Part shown: one piece after another, positions 43,255 through 52,021 of the stretch
Position numbering within the stretch: position 1 is the stretch's first letter
Layout of the letters: every line of letters starts with the position of its first letter
NCBI GenBank assembly: GCA_913063155.1
Contig: CAJXYU010000004.1
Coordinates: forward strand, 1-64,000
Reading direction: 5' to 3'
DNA length: 64,000 nt
From: an uncultured Desulfovibrio sp.
GTDB taxonomy: Bacteria; Desulfobacterota; Desulfovibrionia; Desulfovibrionales; Desulfovibrionaceae
Notes under the pieces: generated by a model
Seen by the model: only the letters and a program-made list of their open reading frames with translations
Database searches by the model: none
Told to the model about the DNA's origin: nothing
Position numbers and translations under genes: made by a program

Positions 43255-44325
43255 CTAATCGGACAGCTTCCTCCGTTCCAGTTTGTAGGTCAGGAAGAAC
43301 TGTCCGGCCAAGACCGAAAGCAGGATCATCCCTTCCATGATTTCGCCGAATGCGGCCGGAATCTGAAGCTCCAGCTGCAGATTCTCCACCCCGACCCTGA
43401 GAGCGGCCAGGAGAAAGGAGGCAAAAGCGATGTTCAGCGGTTCGAGCCGGGCAAGCCAGGCAACGACAATGGCCGTGTATCCATAGCCGACCATGAGGCT
43501 CGGTTCCAATCGGCCCGTAGTGCCGGCAACCTCAACGCACCCCGCCCAACCGGCCAGACCGCCGGACATGCACATGACGAACATGACCAGAAATCCGTAG
43601 GGCATACCCGCATACTTGGCAACGCGTGGCCCCTGCCCGCTGGCTTTGAGCTCATAGCCAAGGCGGGTGTAGCGCATAAAGGCCCAGAAAGCCGCACCTA
43701 CGGCCACGCAAAGCGCCACCCCCCAATGAACGCTGGAGCCGAACATGCCAAGGATTCTGGCGTTCTCGGAAAATTTGGGGGTCATGGGAAAGCCGTAACT
43801 CGAAGGATCCTTCCAGATGCCGAAAACCAGATAGTCCAACAGCAGGATGGCAATGTAGTTGAGCATGAGGGTGGAAATGATCTCGTTAACCTTGAGCTTG
43901 AGCTTGAGCGCGGCGGGGATGCCTGCCCAAAGTCCTCCCAACAGGAAGGCCATGATGAACATCAAGGGCATGAGCAGCGTCCAATGCAAATGAGGAAAGC
44001 TCAGGGCCATCCAGGTGGCGCCGATGGCCCCCAAGGCGAACTGACCTTCCGCACCGATGTTCCAAATCTGCATACGGAACGAAATCGCAACTCCCAAAGA
44101 ACACAGAAAAATCGGAACAGCCTTGAGGAGTGCACCCTCAAGAGCCCAGACATGGCCGAAGCTGCCGTCCCACAGGATGAACAGCCCGTCGATAGCGCTT
44201 TTACCCTGCCCCTCCAGAAGAAACGCGCTTATGAGGAGGGAAATGAGCAGGGCGCCCAGGAAAATAACCAGGGCGCCCCACTTCCAGGGTTCATCTCTCT
44301 TTCGAAGTTTAAAACCCGTCAGCAT
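43255..44325 (-). CDS. Nucleoside/purine-type ABC transporter permease (YufP-like)
   Basis: A 356-residue inner-membrane permease of the BPD_transp_2 family. 'QIWNIGAEGQFALGAIGATWMAL' near residue 85 is the family motif. About nine hydrophobic segments are seen. It pairs with the 42322-43239 permease to form the channel. The start is ATG 44325 or GTG 44340; the GTG directly follows the upstream stop. Confidence 0.88.
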   Translation of the reverse strand: MLTGFKLRKRDEPWKWGALVIFLGALLISLLISAFLLEGQGKSAIDGLFILWDGSFGHVWALEGALLKAVPIFLCSLGVAISFRMQIWNIGAEGQFALGAIGATWMALSFPHLHWTLLMPLMFIMAFLLGGLWAGIPAALKLKLKVNEIISTLMLNYIAILLLDYLVFGIWKDPSSYGFPMTPKFSENARILGMFGSSVHWGVALCVAVGAAFWAFMRYTRLGYELKASGQGPRVAKYAGMPYGFLVMFVMCMSGGLAGWAGCVEVAGTTGRLEPSLMVGYGYTAIVVAWLARLEPLNIAFASFLLAALRVGVENLQLELQIPAAFGEIMEGMILLSVLAGQFFLTYKLERRKLSD

Positions 44326-44340
44326 TTCGGTAGTCCACAC

Positions 44341-45474
44341 CTATTCCGTGGTACCGACAACGCCTTCAACGAACCAGGTCATGCCGAGCAACTGCTCGTC
44401 GCTGGCGGACTGGCCTTCGGGAATGGCCACTTCGCCTTTCTGGTTCTTGATCGGGCCCGCAAACACGATGTCCTTGCCGGACTTGATTTCCGCCTTTTTG
44501 GCGTCAACCATCTTGCGCACATCTTCAGGGACCATGTCGCCGTAAGGAGCCAGATCGACAATTCCCTTGTCCATGCCCCACCATATGGCCTGGTCGCCTT
44601 TCCAGGTCCCGTCGCGCACTTCCTTAACGGTTTCCACGTAAAGGGAACCCCAGTTCCAGATGGCTGCGGTCAGGTGGGCTTTGGGAGCAAAGGAAGCCAT
44701 GTCGGAATTGTAGCCGATGGAATATACACCGCGTTCCTGGGCGGCTTCCTGCGGCCCCGGGGAGTCCTGATGCTGGGCAATGATGTCCGCGCCCACATCA
44801 AGCAGGGAGATGGCGGCATCCTTTTCCAGAGCCGGGTCGTACCACGTCTTGGTCCAGACAACGCGCACTTCGGCTTTGGGGTTTGCTTCGCGCACACCAA
44901 GAGTGAAGGCGTTGATGCCGCGGATGACTTCGGGGATGGGGAAGGCGGCGACATAACCGATAATGTTGCTTTTGGTCATTGCCCCGGCGACCAGACCGGT
45001 CAGGTAACGGGCCTGATACATGCGACCGAAATAGTTGTCCATGTTCGCAGATTTCTTGAATCCGGAGCAGTGCATGAACTTTACGTTGGGAAATTCCTCG
45101 GCCACCTTCAGGGTCGGGTCCATGTAACCGAAGCTGGTGGTGAAAATGACGTCGAATCCCTTGCGGGCCATGTTGCGGATGACGCGTTCGGAGTCAGCAC
45201 CTTCGGCAACGGACTCCACAAAGGAGGTTTCCACCCAGCCCAAGTCCTGTACGGCCTGGCGACCCATGTCATGGGCATAGGAATAGCCTGCATCGCCAAC
45301 GGGGGAAACGTAGACGAAACCGGCCTTGAATTTTTTGGCGTCTTCCTTTTTCTCCGCAGCGTTTTTTTCCGCCTTCTCGTCAGCTTTCTTGGGAGCTTCA
45401 CCGCATGCGAAGAGCGACATCAACATCGCCGTGCATGCAAGTGCGGCGATAAAGAACCTCGTGAATTGTTTCAT
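44341..45474 (-). CDS. Basic membrane lipoprotein, nucleoside/purine-binding (BMP/Med family)
   Basis: A 377-residue extracytoplasmic binding lipoprotein of the BMP/PnrA family, which binds nucleosides or purines. The lipobox LFAC places the lipidated cysteine at residue 24. A Lys/Glu/Ala-rich spacer follows (about 28-48). 'KAGFVYVSPVGDAGYSYAHDMGRQA' is the ligand-binding start, and 'GYNSDMASFAPKAHLTA' is near residue 270. GGAGGG precedes the ATG. Together with the xanthine phosphoribosyltransferase gene just upstream it points to purine salvage. Confidence 0.88.
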   Translation of the reverse strand: MKQFTRFFIAALACTAMLMSLFACGEAPKKADEKAEKNAAEKKEDAKKFKAGFVYVSPVGDAGYSYAHDMGRQAVQDLGWVETSFVESVAEGADSERVIRNMARKGFDVIFTTSFGYMDPTLKVAEEFPNVKFMHCSGFKKSANMDNYFGRMYQARYLTGLVAGAMTKSNIIGYVAAFPIPEVIRGINAFTLGVREANPKAEVRVVWTKTWYDPALEKDAAISLLDVGADIIAQHQDSPGPQEAAQERGVYSIGYNSDMASFAPKAHLTAAIWNWGSLYVETVKEVRDGTWKGDQAIWWGMDKGIVDLAPYGDMVPEDVRKMVDAKKAEIKSGKDIVFAGPIKNQKGEVAIPEGQSASDEQLLGMTWFVEGVVGTTE

Positions 45475-45496
45475 GATCCCTCCGTAAATATTGCAA

Positions 45497-45535
45497 ATAA
45501 GGTTGGGCATTATCAACAGCAATGCCCAACCTTAT
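45497..45535 (-). promoter_or_regulatory. Perfect 15-bp inverted repeat before the purine ABC operon
   Basis: Arms ATAAGGTTGGGCATT and its exact complement are separated by 9 nt, 23 bp upstream of the binding-protein start. No T-run follows on the minus strand. It lies directly after a candidate promoter, so it may be an operator or an RNA attenuator. It does not match the known purine riboswitch core. Confidence 0.55.
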
Positions 45536-45564
45536 CAAATACCTGCAAACAGAAGGAACGACAA
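45536..45564 (-). promoter_or_regulatory. Candidate promoter of the purine ABC operon
   Basis: On the minus strand TTGTCG and TATTTG are 17 bp apart, in the gpt-bmp gap and abutting the 15-bp inverted repeat. Confidence 0.35.
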
Positions 45565-45585
45565 GGATATAATTAGGCGCCGAAC

Positions 45586-46068
45586 TTAATCCCGGCAGGA
45601 GATGATGGGTTCCGCGAACTGGGTCTGCGAATCCCACGGGAAAAGAATCCAGGTATCCTGACTGACTTCAGTGATGTAGGTGTCCACGGTGGGACGTCCC
45701 TCCGGCTTGGCGTATACGGTAGCGAAGTGGGCCTTGGGGACCATTTCGCGGGCGATATTCGCAGTTTTTCCGGTGTCCACCAGGTCGTCAATGAGCAACC
45801 ACCCCTCTCCATCGCCTTCCACGCCTTTAAGCACGCTGGAATCCCCCAGAGACTGCCAGTCGTAGGAGGAAATGCAGATGGTATCTATGAGGCGTATATC
45901 CAGCTCGCGGGCGATGATGGCTGCGGGAACAAGCCCCCCCCTGGTGATGGCATATATGCCTTTCCACGGTCCCATCTCCACAAGACGCCATGCCAGCGCA
46001 CGGCAATCGCGGTGCACCTGCTCCCAGGAAATGGGAAACATTCTTTTGTATTTTTCGCTCTTACCCAA
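45586..46068 (-). CDS. gpt: Xanthine(-guanine) phosphoribosyltransferase
   Basis: A 160-residue purine salvage enzyme transferring phosphoribose from PRPP to xanthine or guanine. It aligns closely with E. coli Gpt: '[24 protein letters not shown]', 'DTICISSYD', '[20 protein letters not shown]' (the PRPP loop) and 'DTWILFPWD'. The start is TTG 46068, giving SEKY as in the E. coli N-terminus, with AAAGGGG 7 nt upstream; an ATG at 46041 is the alternative. It lies directly upstream of a purine/nucleoside-type ABC transporter, a coherent uptake-and-salvage unit. Confidence 0.9.
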   Translation of the reverse strand: MGKSEKYKRMFPISWEQVHRDCRALAWRLVEMGPWKGIYAITRGGLVPAAIIARELDIRLIDTICISSYDWQSLGDSSVLKGVEGDGEGWLLIDDLVDTGKTANIAREMVPKAHFATVYAKPEGRPTVDTYITEVSQDTWILFPWDSQTQFAEPIISCRD

Positions 46069-46121
46069 GGTTTGACCCCTTTGTTTCGTGAAATGAAAAA
46101 GGCAACCTAATCGGTTCCGCA

Positions 46122-47576
46122 TCACTTTTCAATAGTGCAGGCACGTCCCTTGTAATCAAAAAGAAACCCGAGCGTCTTGCGGACTTTATCGGAAAAGAGT
46201 TTTTCCCCCAGGACCTTACCGGCAACCCGTTTGTTGATCTCAACCAAGGTCGGATAGGGGTGAATGGCCGAAGCCAGGGTGGAAAGGCCGGCCTTGGAAT
46301 TAAGAGCGGCCACCCATTCTCCCAGCAGGTCCCCCGCATGCATCCCGACGGTTTGAACCCCCAAGGGTCTGCCCTTCCTGTCCAGAAGCAGTTTGACCTT
46401 TCCTTCCCCGGCTCCCTCGGCCAGGGCGCGGTCATTGGAGCCAAACGACTCTTCCCAAACCGTGTATTCCCTTCCGGCGGCTTTGGCGGCTTTCTCGTTC
46501 ATGCCGATGCTGGCCAGTTCCGGATCGGCGTAAGTGCACCAGGGAAGCCATGTGTAGTCGACCTTGCGAGGCAAATGAAACACCGCGTTGGAAAGCACGA
46601 TGCCTCCTTCATACCCGGCAGCATGAGTGAAAAGATATTTTCCGAGCACGTCACCAGCCGCATAAATATGCTTCCGACTGGTGCGTAGCCGTTGGTCCAC
46701 CACGACACCACGTTTGTCAAATTCCACTCCCGCCCTGTCGAGACCGAAGTCGCTGACGTTGGGCGCACGCCCCATGGCCACCAGGAGTTGGCTCCCCTGC
46801 ACGGTCCGAAGTTGCCCCTCTTGCTCAAAATCAATTTCGAACACTCCGTTTCCATGGCGAACTGCTTTAGGTGTCGCTCCCAAGTCAAAAGACACACCAT
46901 CCTGCTCCATACGCGTTTGAACAAAAACGGCCATGTCTGGATCTTCCTTGCTCAGGATCTGCCGACTGCGTTGAATAACCCTGACCTTTGCCCCGAGGCG
47001 GGCAAACGACTGGGCCATCTCCACTGCTATGGGGCCGCCGCCGAGCACCAGCAGGGATTCCGGCAATTCTTCCAAAGAAAAAACATCCATATTGGTAAGG
47101 TACGGCACCGAGGAAAGCCCGGGGATCGGGGGAACAGACGGAGAAGAACCTGTGGCCAGAAGCCAGGTTCCGGCCGTGGCCAATTTACCGCTGAAACGCA
47201 CGGTATGCTCATCCGTGAATTCGGCGGTCCCGAATTCCACTTTGGCCCCCAGCGAGCAAAAGCGCTCCTCGGAGTCATGATGCTGAATGGTATCGATGAC
47301 CGATTTGATCCTGGCCGCGACTTCGGAATAATCGACCCGTTGTGGACTGACAGCAGGCAAGCCATACTTTTCGGCATTCTTCATCATGCTGTAAACCCTG
47401 GCGGTCTTGATCAAAGTCTTGCTTGGTACACAGCCGTAATGCAGGCAGTCGCCGCCCAGCTTTTCCTCCCGTTCTATGAGCAGGACCTTCACCCCCAGCC
47501 GGGCGGCTCCCGCCGCAACGGTCAGTCCGGCCGCCCCACCGCCTATGATTCCGATATCATAATCATATTCAGCCAT
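46122..47576 (-). CDS. Pyridine-nucleotide disulfide oxidoreductase (mercuric reductase-like / dihydrolipoamide dehydrogenase fold)
   Basis: A 484-residue FAD enzyme of the class-I disulfide oxidoreductases. '[20 protein letters not shown]' binds FAD and '[13 protein letters not shown]' is the redox-active CxxxxC pair. '[21 protein letters not shown]' binds NAD(P), and 'HPYPTLVEI' near residue 445 supplies the catalytic His-Glu pair. There is no N-terminal heavy-metal domain and no C-terminal cysteine pair, so mercury reduction is unlikely despite the family name. AAAAGGAG precedes the ATG. It overlaps the TVP38-type gene by 8 bp; this pairing is widespread in bacteria. Confidence 0.85.
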   Translation of the reverse strand: MAEYDYDIGIIGGGAAGLTVAAGAARLGVKVLLIEREEKLGGDCLHYGCVPSKTLIKTARVYSMMKNAEKYGLPAVSPQRVDYSEVAARIKSVIDTIQHHDSEERFCSLGAKVEFGTAEFTDEHTVRFSGKLATAGTWLLATGSSPSVPPIPGLSSVPYLTNMDVFSLEELPESLLVLGGGPIAVEMAQSFARLGAKVRVIQRSRQILSKEDPDMAVFVQTRMEQDGVSFDLGATPKAVRHGNGVFEIDFEQEGQLRTVQGSQLLVAMGRAPNVSDFGLDRAGVEFDKRGVVVDQRLRTSRKHIYAAGDVLGKYLFTHAAGYEGGIVLSNAVFHLPRKVDYTWLPWCTYADPELASIGMNEKAAKAAGREYTVWEESFGSNDRALAEGAGEGKVKLLLDRKGRPLGVQTVGMHAGDLLGEWVAALNSKAGLSTLASAIHPYPTLVEINKRVAGKVLGEKLFSDKVRKTLGFLFDYKGRACTIEK

Positions 47577-48267
47577 TTGAACTCCTTTTGCTTTTGTACC
47601 AGCCAAGGATCTTCTTTGCGGCCAAAGGGAAAATGCCCAACAAGACGAACGACGCCAGCAGGCTGGGGGATATCAGGCCCGAAAGGGAATCGATTTTGCC
47701 CAACTCCTTGCCTGCGTTCACAAAGACCATGGTGCCGGGAAGCATGCCCAATTGGGAGACCCAATAATAGGTCCCCAGCCGCATGGGAGTCAGTCCCATG
47801 ACGAGATTGATGGCGAAAAAGGGAAAAATGGGGATTAACCGCAGGGTGAAAAGATAAAAAGCGCCTTCTTCCTCCACTCCTGCATTGACTCTGGTCAGCT
47901 TGTCTCTGAATCGGGACTGCACCCAGTCGCGAAGCAGGTAACGGGAAACCAGAAATGACAGCGACGCTCCAATGGTGCTGGCAAACGAAATGACCACCAA
48001 GCTGGTCCAGAAGCCGAACAGGGCGGCTCCGGCCAGGCTCAGCACCAGCGCACCGGGTACAGCCAGCGCTGTGGAGATCACATATATGGCGAAATAGACG
48101 CCGAGCACCATCAGCCTGTTGGCCTCGTACATGTCGGCGAAACGGTCCTTGGAATTCTTGAGATACTCGAGAGTCAGATACCGATCGAGGTCGAACACGA
48201 AATAACAGACGACAAGCACGGTGATGATGGCCACCAGGGCCAGTTTCTTGGCGGTATCAGCCTTCAT
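47569..48267 (-). CDS. TVP38/TMEM64 (DedA-like, VTT-domain) membrane protein
   Basis: A 232-residue inner-membrane protein. About five hydrophobic segments are seen, the first at residues 8-26. The VTT/SNARE-associated domain is 'ALAVPGALVLSLAGAALFGFWTSLVVISFASTIGASLSFLVSRYLLRDW' in short pieces, followed by 'FPFFAINLVMGLTPM'. Such proteins are thought to move lipids between leaflets or to help membrane homeostasis. The ATG at 48267 has CCGGAGAA upstream. It is encoded 5' of the flavoprotein and overlaps it, suggesting a joint role such as quinone- or membrane-linked electron transfer. Confidence 0.82.
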   Translation of the reverse strand: MKADTAKKLALVAIITVLVVCYFVFDLDRYLTLEYLKNSKDRFADMYEANRLMVLGVYFAIYVISTALAVPGALVLSLAGAALFGFWTSLVVISFASTIGASLSFLVSRYLLRDWVQSRFRDKLTRVNAGVEEEGAFYLFTLRLIPIFPFFAINLVMGLTPMRLGTYYWVSQLGMLPGTMVFVNAGKELGKIDSLSGLISPSLLASFVLLGIFPLAAKKILGWYKSKRSSNG

Positions 48268-48370
48268 GAATTCTCCGGAGATCCTGTTTTTTTCAATGAC
48301 TCGAGAACAGACCATACACATGTATGTATTTTCACTGTCCGGATCAATGATTGCCGTAGAATCGGCACAT

Positions 48371-48396
48371 AAAAAAGGAGCCCGAAGGCTCCTTTT
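48371..48396 (-). terminator. Terminator of the motA-motB pair
   Basis: Stem AAAAGGAGCC / GGCTCCTTTT with loop TTCG-like CGAA and a T6 run on the minus strand, 26 bp after the MotA stop. Confidence 0.85.
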
Positions 48397-48421
48397 CATA
48401 CGTGACAGGATATGTACCGCC

Positions 48422-49285
48422 TTACGAGGCTTCGGCAAGGCTGACGTTTTGTTCGGGCATGTTCTTGGGCTCGACCGGCCCCTTTTTGCGCTGAACGTAC
48501 TTGCGAGTGATGTTGCGCAGTGCGTCGGTGTTGCCCACCCTTTCGCTGGGGCTGAGAAAGGAGGCCAGCTTGCGCTCCAATTTATAAGGATTCTGTTCCT
48601 TGCTGATGGCCACGATGCCTTCGAGCACCAATTTTTGGTTCAGCAATTCGTTTCGGGTGTTGTAGTTGATACTTTCGGCAATGGGACCGAAAACGAGATT
48701 CCCGAGCACAAGGCCATAGAGAGTGGAAATGAATGCCACCGGGATGTTTTTGAGGATCACGGCCGTATCGTTGATACCCATGAGCAGGCCGATGAGTCCG
48801 ATGACGCTGCCGGCCACGCCGAATGCGGGAGCTATGCGCCCCAAGGTCAAGAAGACGCGTTCGCTCTGCTTGCGACGCTGATTGAAAAAGGCCATCTCCG
48901 TATTCAAACACTCACGAATCTCTTCTTCCTTGTAATTGTCCACCAACAGAATCAGCCCGCTTTTGAGAAACGAGCAAGTCGCCTGCCGTTCCTGCTTTTC
49001 AAGGGAAAGCACGCCGTCAACCTTGCTGCGTACCGACAGGTCCAGGAGTGTACGAACGATTTCATCGGACCCCAGATGTTTGGAACCGTAAACATTTCTG
49101 GCCACCTTCAAAGCGCTTTTCACACGTTCCATCGGGTAGCTGAGCAACAAGACCGCAGACAGTCCGGAGGTAACCACGAGAAATGCGGCCAGATTCCAGT
49201 AGGCTGCGGCATGGCCGGTAAGCAGAAAACTTCCGATGAAAAGGGCCAGACTGAGAAAAATACCTATAATGTTCTGTCTAGGCAT
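48422..49285 (-). CDS. MotA/TolQ/ExbB-type proton channel protein (MotA-like stator)
   Basis: A 287-residue inner-membrane protein with four predicted helices. Two lie at the N-terminus (about 5-22 and 28-48) and two later (about 148-168 and 180-200). The MotA-type motif 'RIAPAFGVAGSVIGLIGLLMGIND...LKNIPVAFISTLYGLVLGNLVFGPI' is covered by these last two helices. A large cytoplasmic loop is basic and acidic, as in MotA. It is encoded 20 nt after a MotB-like gene. No other flagellar gene is here, so it could drive flagella or a different motor. AGGAGGT precedes the ATG. Confidence 0.85.
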   Translation of the reverse strand: MPRQNIIGIFLSLALFIGSFLLTGHAAAYWNLAAFLVVTSGLSAVLLLSYPMERVKSALKVARNVYGSKHLGSDEIVRTLLDLSVRSKVDGVLSLEKQERQATCSFLKSGLILLVDNYKEEEIRECLNTEMAFFNQRRKQSERVFLTLGRIAPAFGVAGSVIGLIGLLMGINDTAVILKNIPVAFISTLYGLVLGNLVFGPIAESINYNTRNELLNQKLVLEGIVAISKEQNPYKLERKLASFLSPSERVGNTDALRNITRKYVQRKKGPVEPKNMPEQNVSLAEAS

Positions 49286-49305
49286 GACTCAAACCTCCTG
49301 TCACT

Positions 49306-50031
49306 TTAGATCATGTCGGTCAAAATTATGACTTCTACACGGCGATTCTGGGCCCGGTTGGAAGAGGACGTACCCGGGACTTCCGGACTATAGGCCCCTC
49401 TGCCGGAAATGATGAACCGTTTCGGCTCCATGCCGAATGTCTTTATCAAGTGTGAGGCGACCTCTGCGGCGCGCCTCGTGGAAAGAGAAAAGCTTTCCGG
49501 CCCGGCAGCCTCGACCTCGTCCACGTAACCGACCACATGAACGGAACCTGCACTGACTTTGACCAGGTCGGCGATTTCTTGAAGATAGGTGTCCACGTCC
49601 GCCGCCAAGGTATCCTGATTTTCCTTGAAAAAGAGATCCCCACGCAGGGAAATGCGGATTTTGCCGTCGCTTTCCTTGATGATGCTGATGCCGTTGTCCT
49701 GTGACTTGTAAATGACTTCATTGGCCGGCATGCGTACGGCATCGGCCCCTCCCCTGCTGGAAGAAAGGCTGGAGATATTGCCGATTAGCCCCATGAGCGG
49801 ATCAAGGGCGCTGGTCGCCTTGGCTTTCTGTGACGCTTCGGAGCTGAACAACACCCGTACGCCCTTATGTGTATCGGCATAGATGAAAAGGACGACAAAA
49901 AGGACGAACATGACCATCATCAGGTCCGACCACGGTACTGCCCACAGACTGCTCCCAGCCATGTCCTCGTTCGATTCGACATGTTCCGCCAAATCAAAGT
50001 CTTGGGTAAAATTTCGTTTCAAGTCGTTCAT
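49306..50031 (-). CDS. MotB-like OmpA-domain stator protein
   Basis: A 241-residue protein with one N-terminal helix. 'WAVPWSDLMMVMFVLFVVLFIYA' (about 32-54) contains the proton-carrying Asp. The periplasmic OmpA/MotB peptidoglycan-binding domain (about 115-240) follows, with 'LRGDLFFKENQDTLAADV' and 'SLSTRRAAEVASHLI'. 'NRRVEVIIL' ends the domain. It pairs with the MotA-like gene. GGAG precedes the ATG at 50031. Confidence 0.87.
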   Translation of the reverse strand: MNDLKRNFTQDFDLAEHVESNEDMAGSSLWAVPWSDLMMVMFVLFVVLFIYADTHKGVRVLFSSEASQKAKATSALDPLMGLIGNISSLSSSRGGADAVRMPANEVIYKSQDNGISIIKESDGKIRISLRGDLFFKENQDTLAADVDTYLQEIADLVKVSAGSVHVVGYVDEVEAAGPESFSLSTRRAAEVASHLIKTFGMEPKRFIISGRGAYSPEVPGTSSSNRAQNRRVEVIILTDMI

Positions 50032-50205
50032 GTCATCTCCAGACGGTTTTATGCACCATGCTGTTAGCAATATATTTGCCACTTTCATAACGTACTATAT
50101 TTAAATGACTTTTTATCAGTCGAAGCCATCGTGAAATTCATTGGGACAAAAAACCGTCACCGCCGGGGAATTGACTCGGTGAAGTTGACAGGGCACAAGT
50201 CCTCC

Positions 50206-50826
50206 ATGACTGCGCAAACACGGAAAATATACGAAACGCTCAAGCCGCTGGTTCTTGCTTCCGGCTCTCCCAGACGAAGGGAACTCCTTGGGTCGGTGGG
50301 ACTGGATTTCACGGTACGCCCCAGCAAGGCGGATGAACCAGCTCCCGAGGCGGGAGAACAGCCCGAGGCCTATGCCATGCGCATGGCGCGCATCAAGGCT
50401 CTGGACATAGCCGGTCAGCACCCGAAAAGTGTGACGCTCGGTTCGGACACCATTGTGGTACTCGGTGCGGAAATCATGGGAAAACCAGTCTCAGAAGAAG
50501 ACGCCCTGCGCATGCTTTCCGCTCTCTCCGGTAAAACTCACCAAGTCATCACCGGCTGCTGTCTGATCATGCCCGGGGAAAAAAAACCGCTCAGCTTCAG
50601 CGTAAGCACGGATGTGGTCATGCGGGAATCCCTGGTGCGGGAACTCAGAAACTACATCACCACGGGCGAGCCCATGGACAAGGCCGGGGCCTACGCCATC
50701 CAGGGAGTCGGCAGCTTCATGGTCAAAGCGATTTCCGGTTCGTACACCAACGTCGTCGGCTTGCCCCTGGCCCGGATTCTGGAAGTGTTAATGAAATGGG
50801 GTGTTATCGTTCCAAGAGAAGACTAA
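50206..50826 (+). CDS. maf: Maf family nucleoside triphosphate pyrophosphatase
   Basis: A 206-residue house-cleaning pyrophosphatase that hydrolyses non-canonical nucleotides or dTTP/UTP. 'LVLASGSPRRRELLGSVGLDF' is the N-terminal motif. 'SDTIVVLG' and 'GKPVSEEDALRML' follow, and 'YAIQGVGSFMVKAISGSYTNVVGLPL' ends the protein. The ATG at 50206 gives the normal length; a GTG at 50131 would add 25 residues without a ribosome site. The last 26 codons are inside a 79-bp direct repeat that recurs downstream. The gene is intact and appears to have been rebuilt by site-specific integration at its 3' end. Confidence 0.9.
   Translation: MTAQTRKIYETLKPLVLASGSPRRRELLGSVGLDFTVRPSKADEPAPEAGEQPEAYAMRMARIKALDIAGQHPKSVTLGSDTIVVLGAEIMGKPVSEEDALRMLSALSGKTHQVITGCCLIMPGEKKPLSFSVSTDVVMRESLVRELRNYITTGEPMDKAGAYAIQGVGSFMVKAISGSYTNVVGLPLARILEVLMKWGVIVPRED
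50748..50826 (+). repeat. maf 3'-end repeat, copy 1 (in the functional gene)
   Basis: The 79-bp segment from the CAACGTCGTC of maf to its TAA stop is identical to 52022-52100. It is the putative attachment core. Confidence 0.95.
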
Positions 50827-50867
50827 AAAAGATACATTCGGGGTGTTTTCATAGGCTGCTTGAGGCA

Positions 50868-50890
50868 AAGTCCCCACTTAGTTCCCACAC
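50868..50890 (+). promoter_or_regulatory. Putative integrase arm-type site, left of unit 1
   Basis: AAGTCCCCAC and TTCCCACAC, separated by 4 nt, begin 41 bp after copy 1. The same two words recur adjacent at 51939-51957 and, diverged, at 52712-52730. Confidence 0.5.
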
Positions 50891-50928
50891 AGAATGGACA
50901 TGAGCGTTCGGCTAAAAGAGTTCTGAAA

Positions 50929-51927
50929 ATGGCGATCAAAAGACAACGTGATGTTGAAGCTGAGAAAATTCACAAAGCAAACAGAGCTGCTGCCGTTGGA
51001 AGGTTGATGCTTGGTAAAGTTTCAAGCTGGGATGAATTTCTTTCCGTAGAAACAATTGGCTACTCCAGCTTGCCCAGAAAACAATTAAAATCTGGGGTTA
51101 AAGATATCCAGAGCAGGCTGTCACAGGAAATAGTAAAGTTCTGTCGAAGCAACTTTGAGAATATGAACGTTGATAGGCTGTCCATGCTGTTTGAGGATAT
51201 TAAGGCTTATAGAGGTCTTGAAATCACCTGTGAAGAATTTGAGCGGAAATATTCAAGAATTCGAAGCCATGTTCTCAATGGCTTGCCAGCACACTCTACA
51301 ATCGTCTTCTGCCTGGATGGAATGAAGTTCAAGTTTCCTGAAGACTACCTAGCCAAGGATCTTCAGTGTTCTCTTGAGGGCCTAATGTCGCCCCAAGGTG
51401 ACAAAGAAAAAGCTATCGAAGATATAAGGTTTGAAGAGTTTTACTTTCGATCCTCTGTGATCACCTCGTTTAATCTTCTCGAGGCATACCTCAATGGTAT
51501 CTCTTGGGATTTTCTTTTCAATACACCCCCTGAAAACTTGAGCAACAAAAGGCGAAAGCTACTCGAAGGATTTCAGGGAGTATCAACCCGAGAAAAACTG
51601 AAGAAGTATCCTGCAATTATTGCAGGAAGTGAACTTTTTGGTGAAGAGGATTCAGATGTTGTGGCGCTTCTTGATATAATGAAGCCATTTAGAGATGCGT
51701 TGGTACATCCTTCGCCGTTTACCATGTCTGAAAAGTTCGGGGGGCATAACAAAGCAGAGCTGTTTTATCGGGTGAACAGTGACACGGCACTTCTTGTCGC
51801 TCACCTGACCTGCAAAATTATCAAGCGCATCAACTCACACATCGGTTCGGACGCGAGACCTGTATGGTTAGCTGAGCTGGACGACTACTTGGATGATTTA
51901 GAAAAAACCAATGTGGAACAGGTGTAG
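50929..51927 (+). CDS. HEPN-motif accessory protein (possible ribonuclease toxin or defence gene)
   Basis: I do not recognise a named family with certainty. The 332-residue product carries RDALVH at residues 255-260, the R-x4-H motif of HEPN ribonucleases, preceded by an acidic patch. Its C-terminal helices resemble HEPN folds found in toxin-antitoxin and abortive-infection proteins. The N-terminal half is unassigned. No signal peptide or membrane segment is seen. The DNA is clearly AT-richer than its neighbours, which points to recent transfer. The start ATG at 50929 lies 10 nt after AAGAG. The gene is the only one between maf repeat copies 1 and 2, so it is the cargo of a small integrated unit. 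Confidence 0.6.
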   Translation: MAIKRQRDVEAEKIHKANRAAAVGRLMLGKVSSWDEFLSVETIGYSSLPRKQLKSGVKDIQSRLSQEIVKFCRSNFENMNVDRLSMLFEDIKAYRGLEITCEEFERKYSRIRSHVLNGLPAHSTIVFCLDGMKFKFPEDYLAKDLQCSLEGLMSPQGDKEKAIEDIRFEEFYFRSSVITSFNLLEAYLNGISWDFLFNTPPENLSNKRRKLLEGFQGVSTREKLKKYPAIIAGSELFGEEDSDVVALLDIMKPFRDALVHPSPFTMSEKFGGHNKAELFYRVNSDTALLVAHLTCKIIKRINSHIGSDARPVWLAELDDYLDDLEKTNVEQV

Positions 51928-51938
51928 GTGCCATGCTG

Positions 51939-51957
51939 CTCCCACACAAGTCCCCAC
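51939..51957 (+). promoter_or_regulatory. Putative integrase arm-type site, right of unit 1
   Basis: CTCCCACACAAGTCCCCAC begins 12 bp after the HEPN-protein stop and ends exactly 64 bp before repeat copy 2. Confidence 0.55.
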
Positions 51958-52021
51958 TTTATGGTGCCGGTAGGCGTAAACTTCAAATTAATACAGCAAG
52001 ATATGCATTTACCATTCTGAT

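Noticed and set aside
43726-45576. Open frame of over 600 codons on the + strand opposite the purine ABC operon
   Set aside because: The minus strand codes for clear permease and binding-protein families across the same span; the antisense frame is a composition shadow without motifs.
46122-47576. Mercuric reductase assignment
   Set aside because: No N-terminal metal-binding domain, no C-terminal cysteine pair, and no mer genes nearby.
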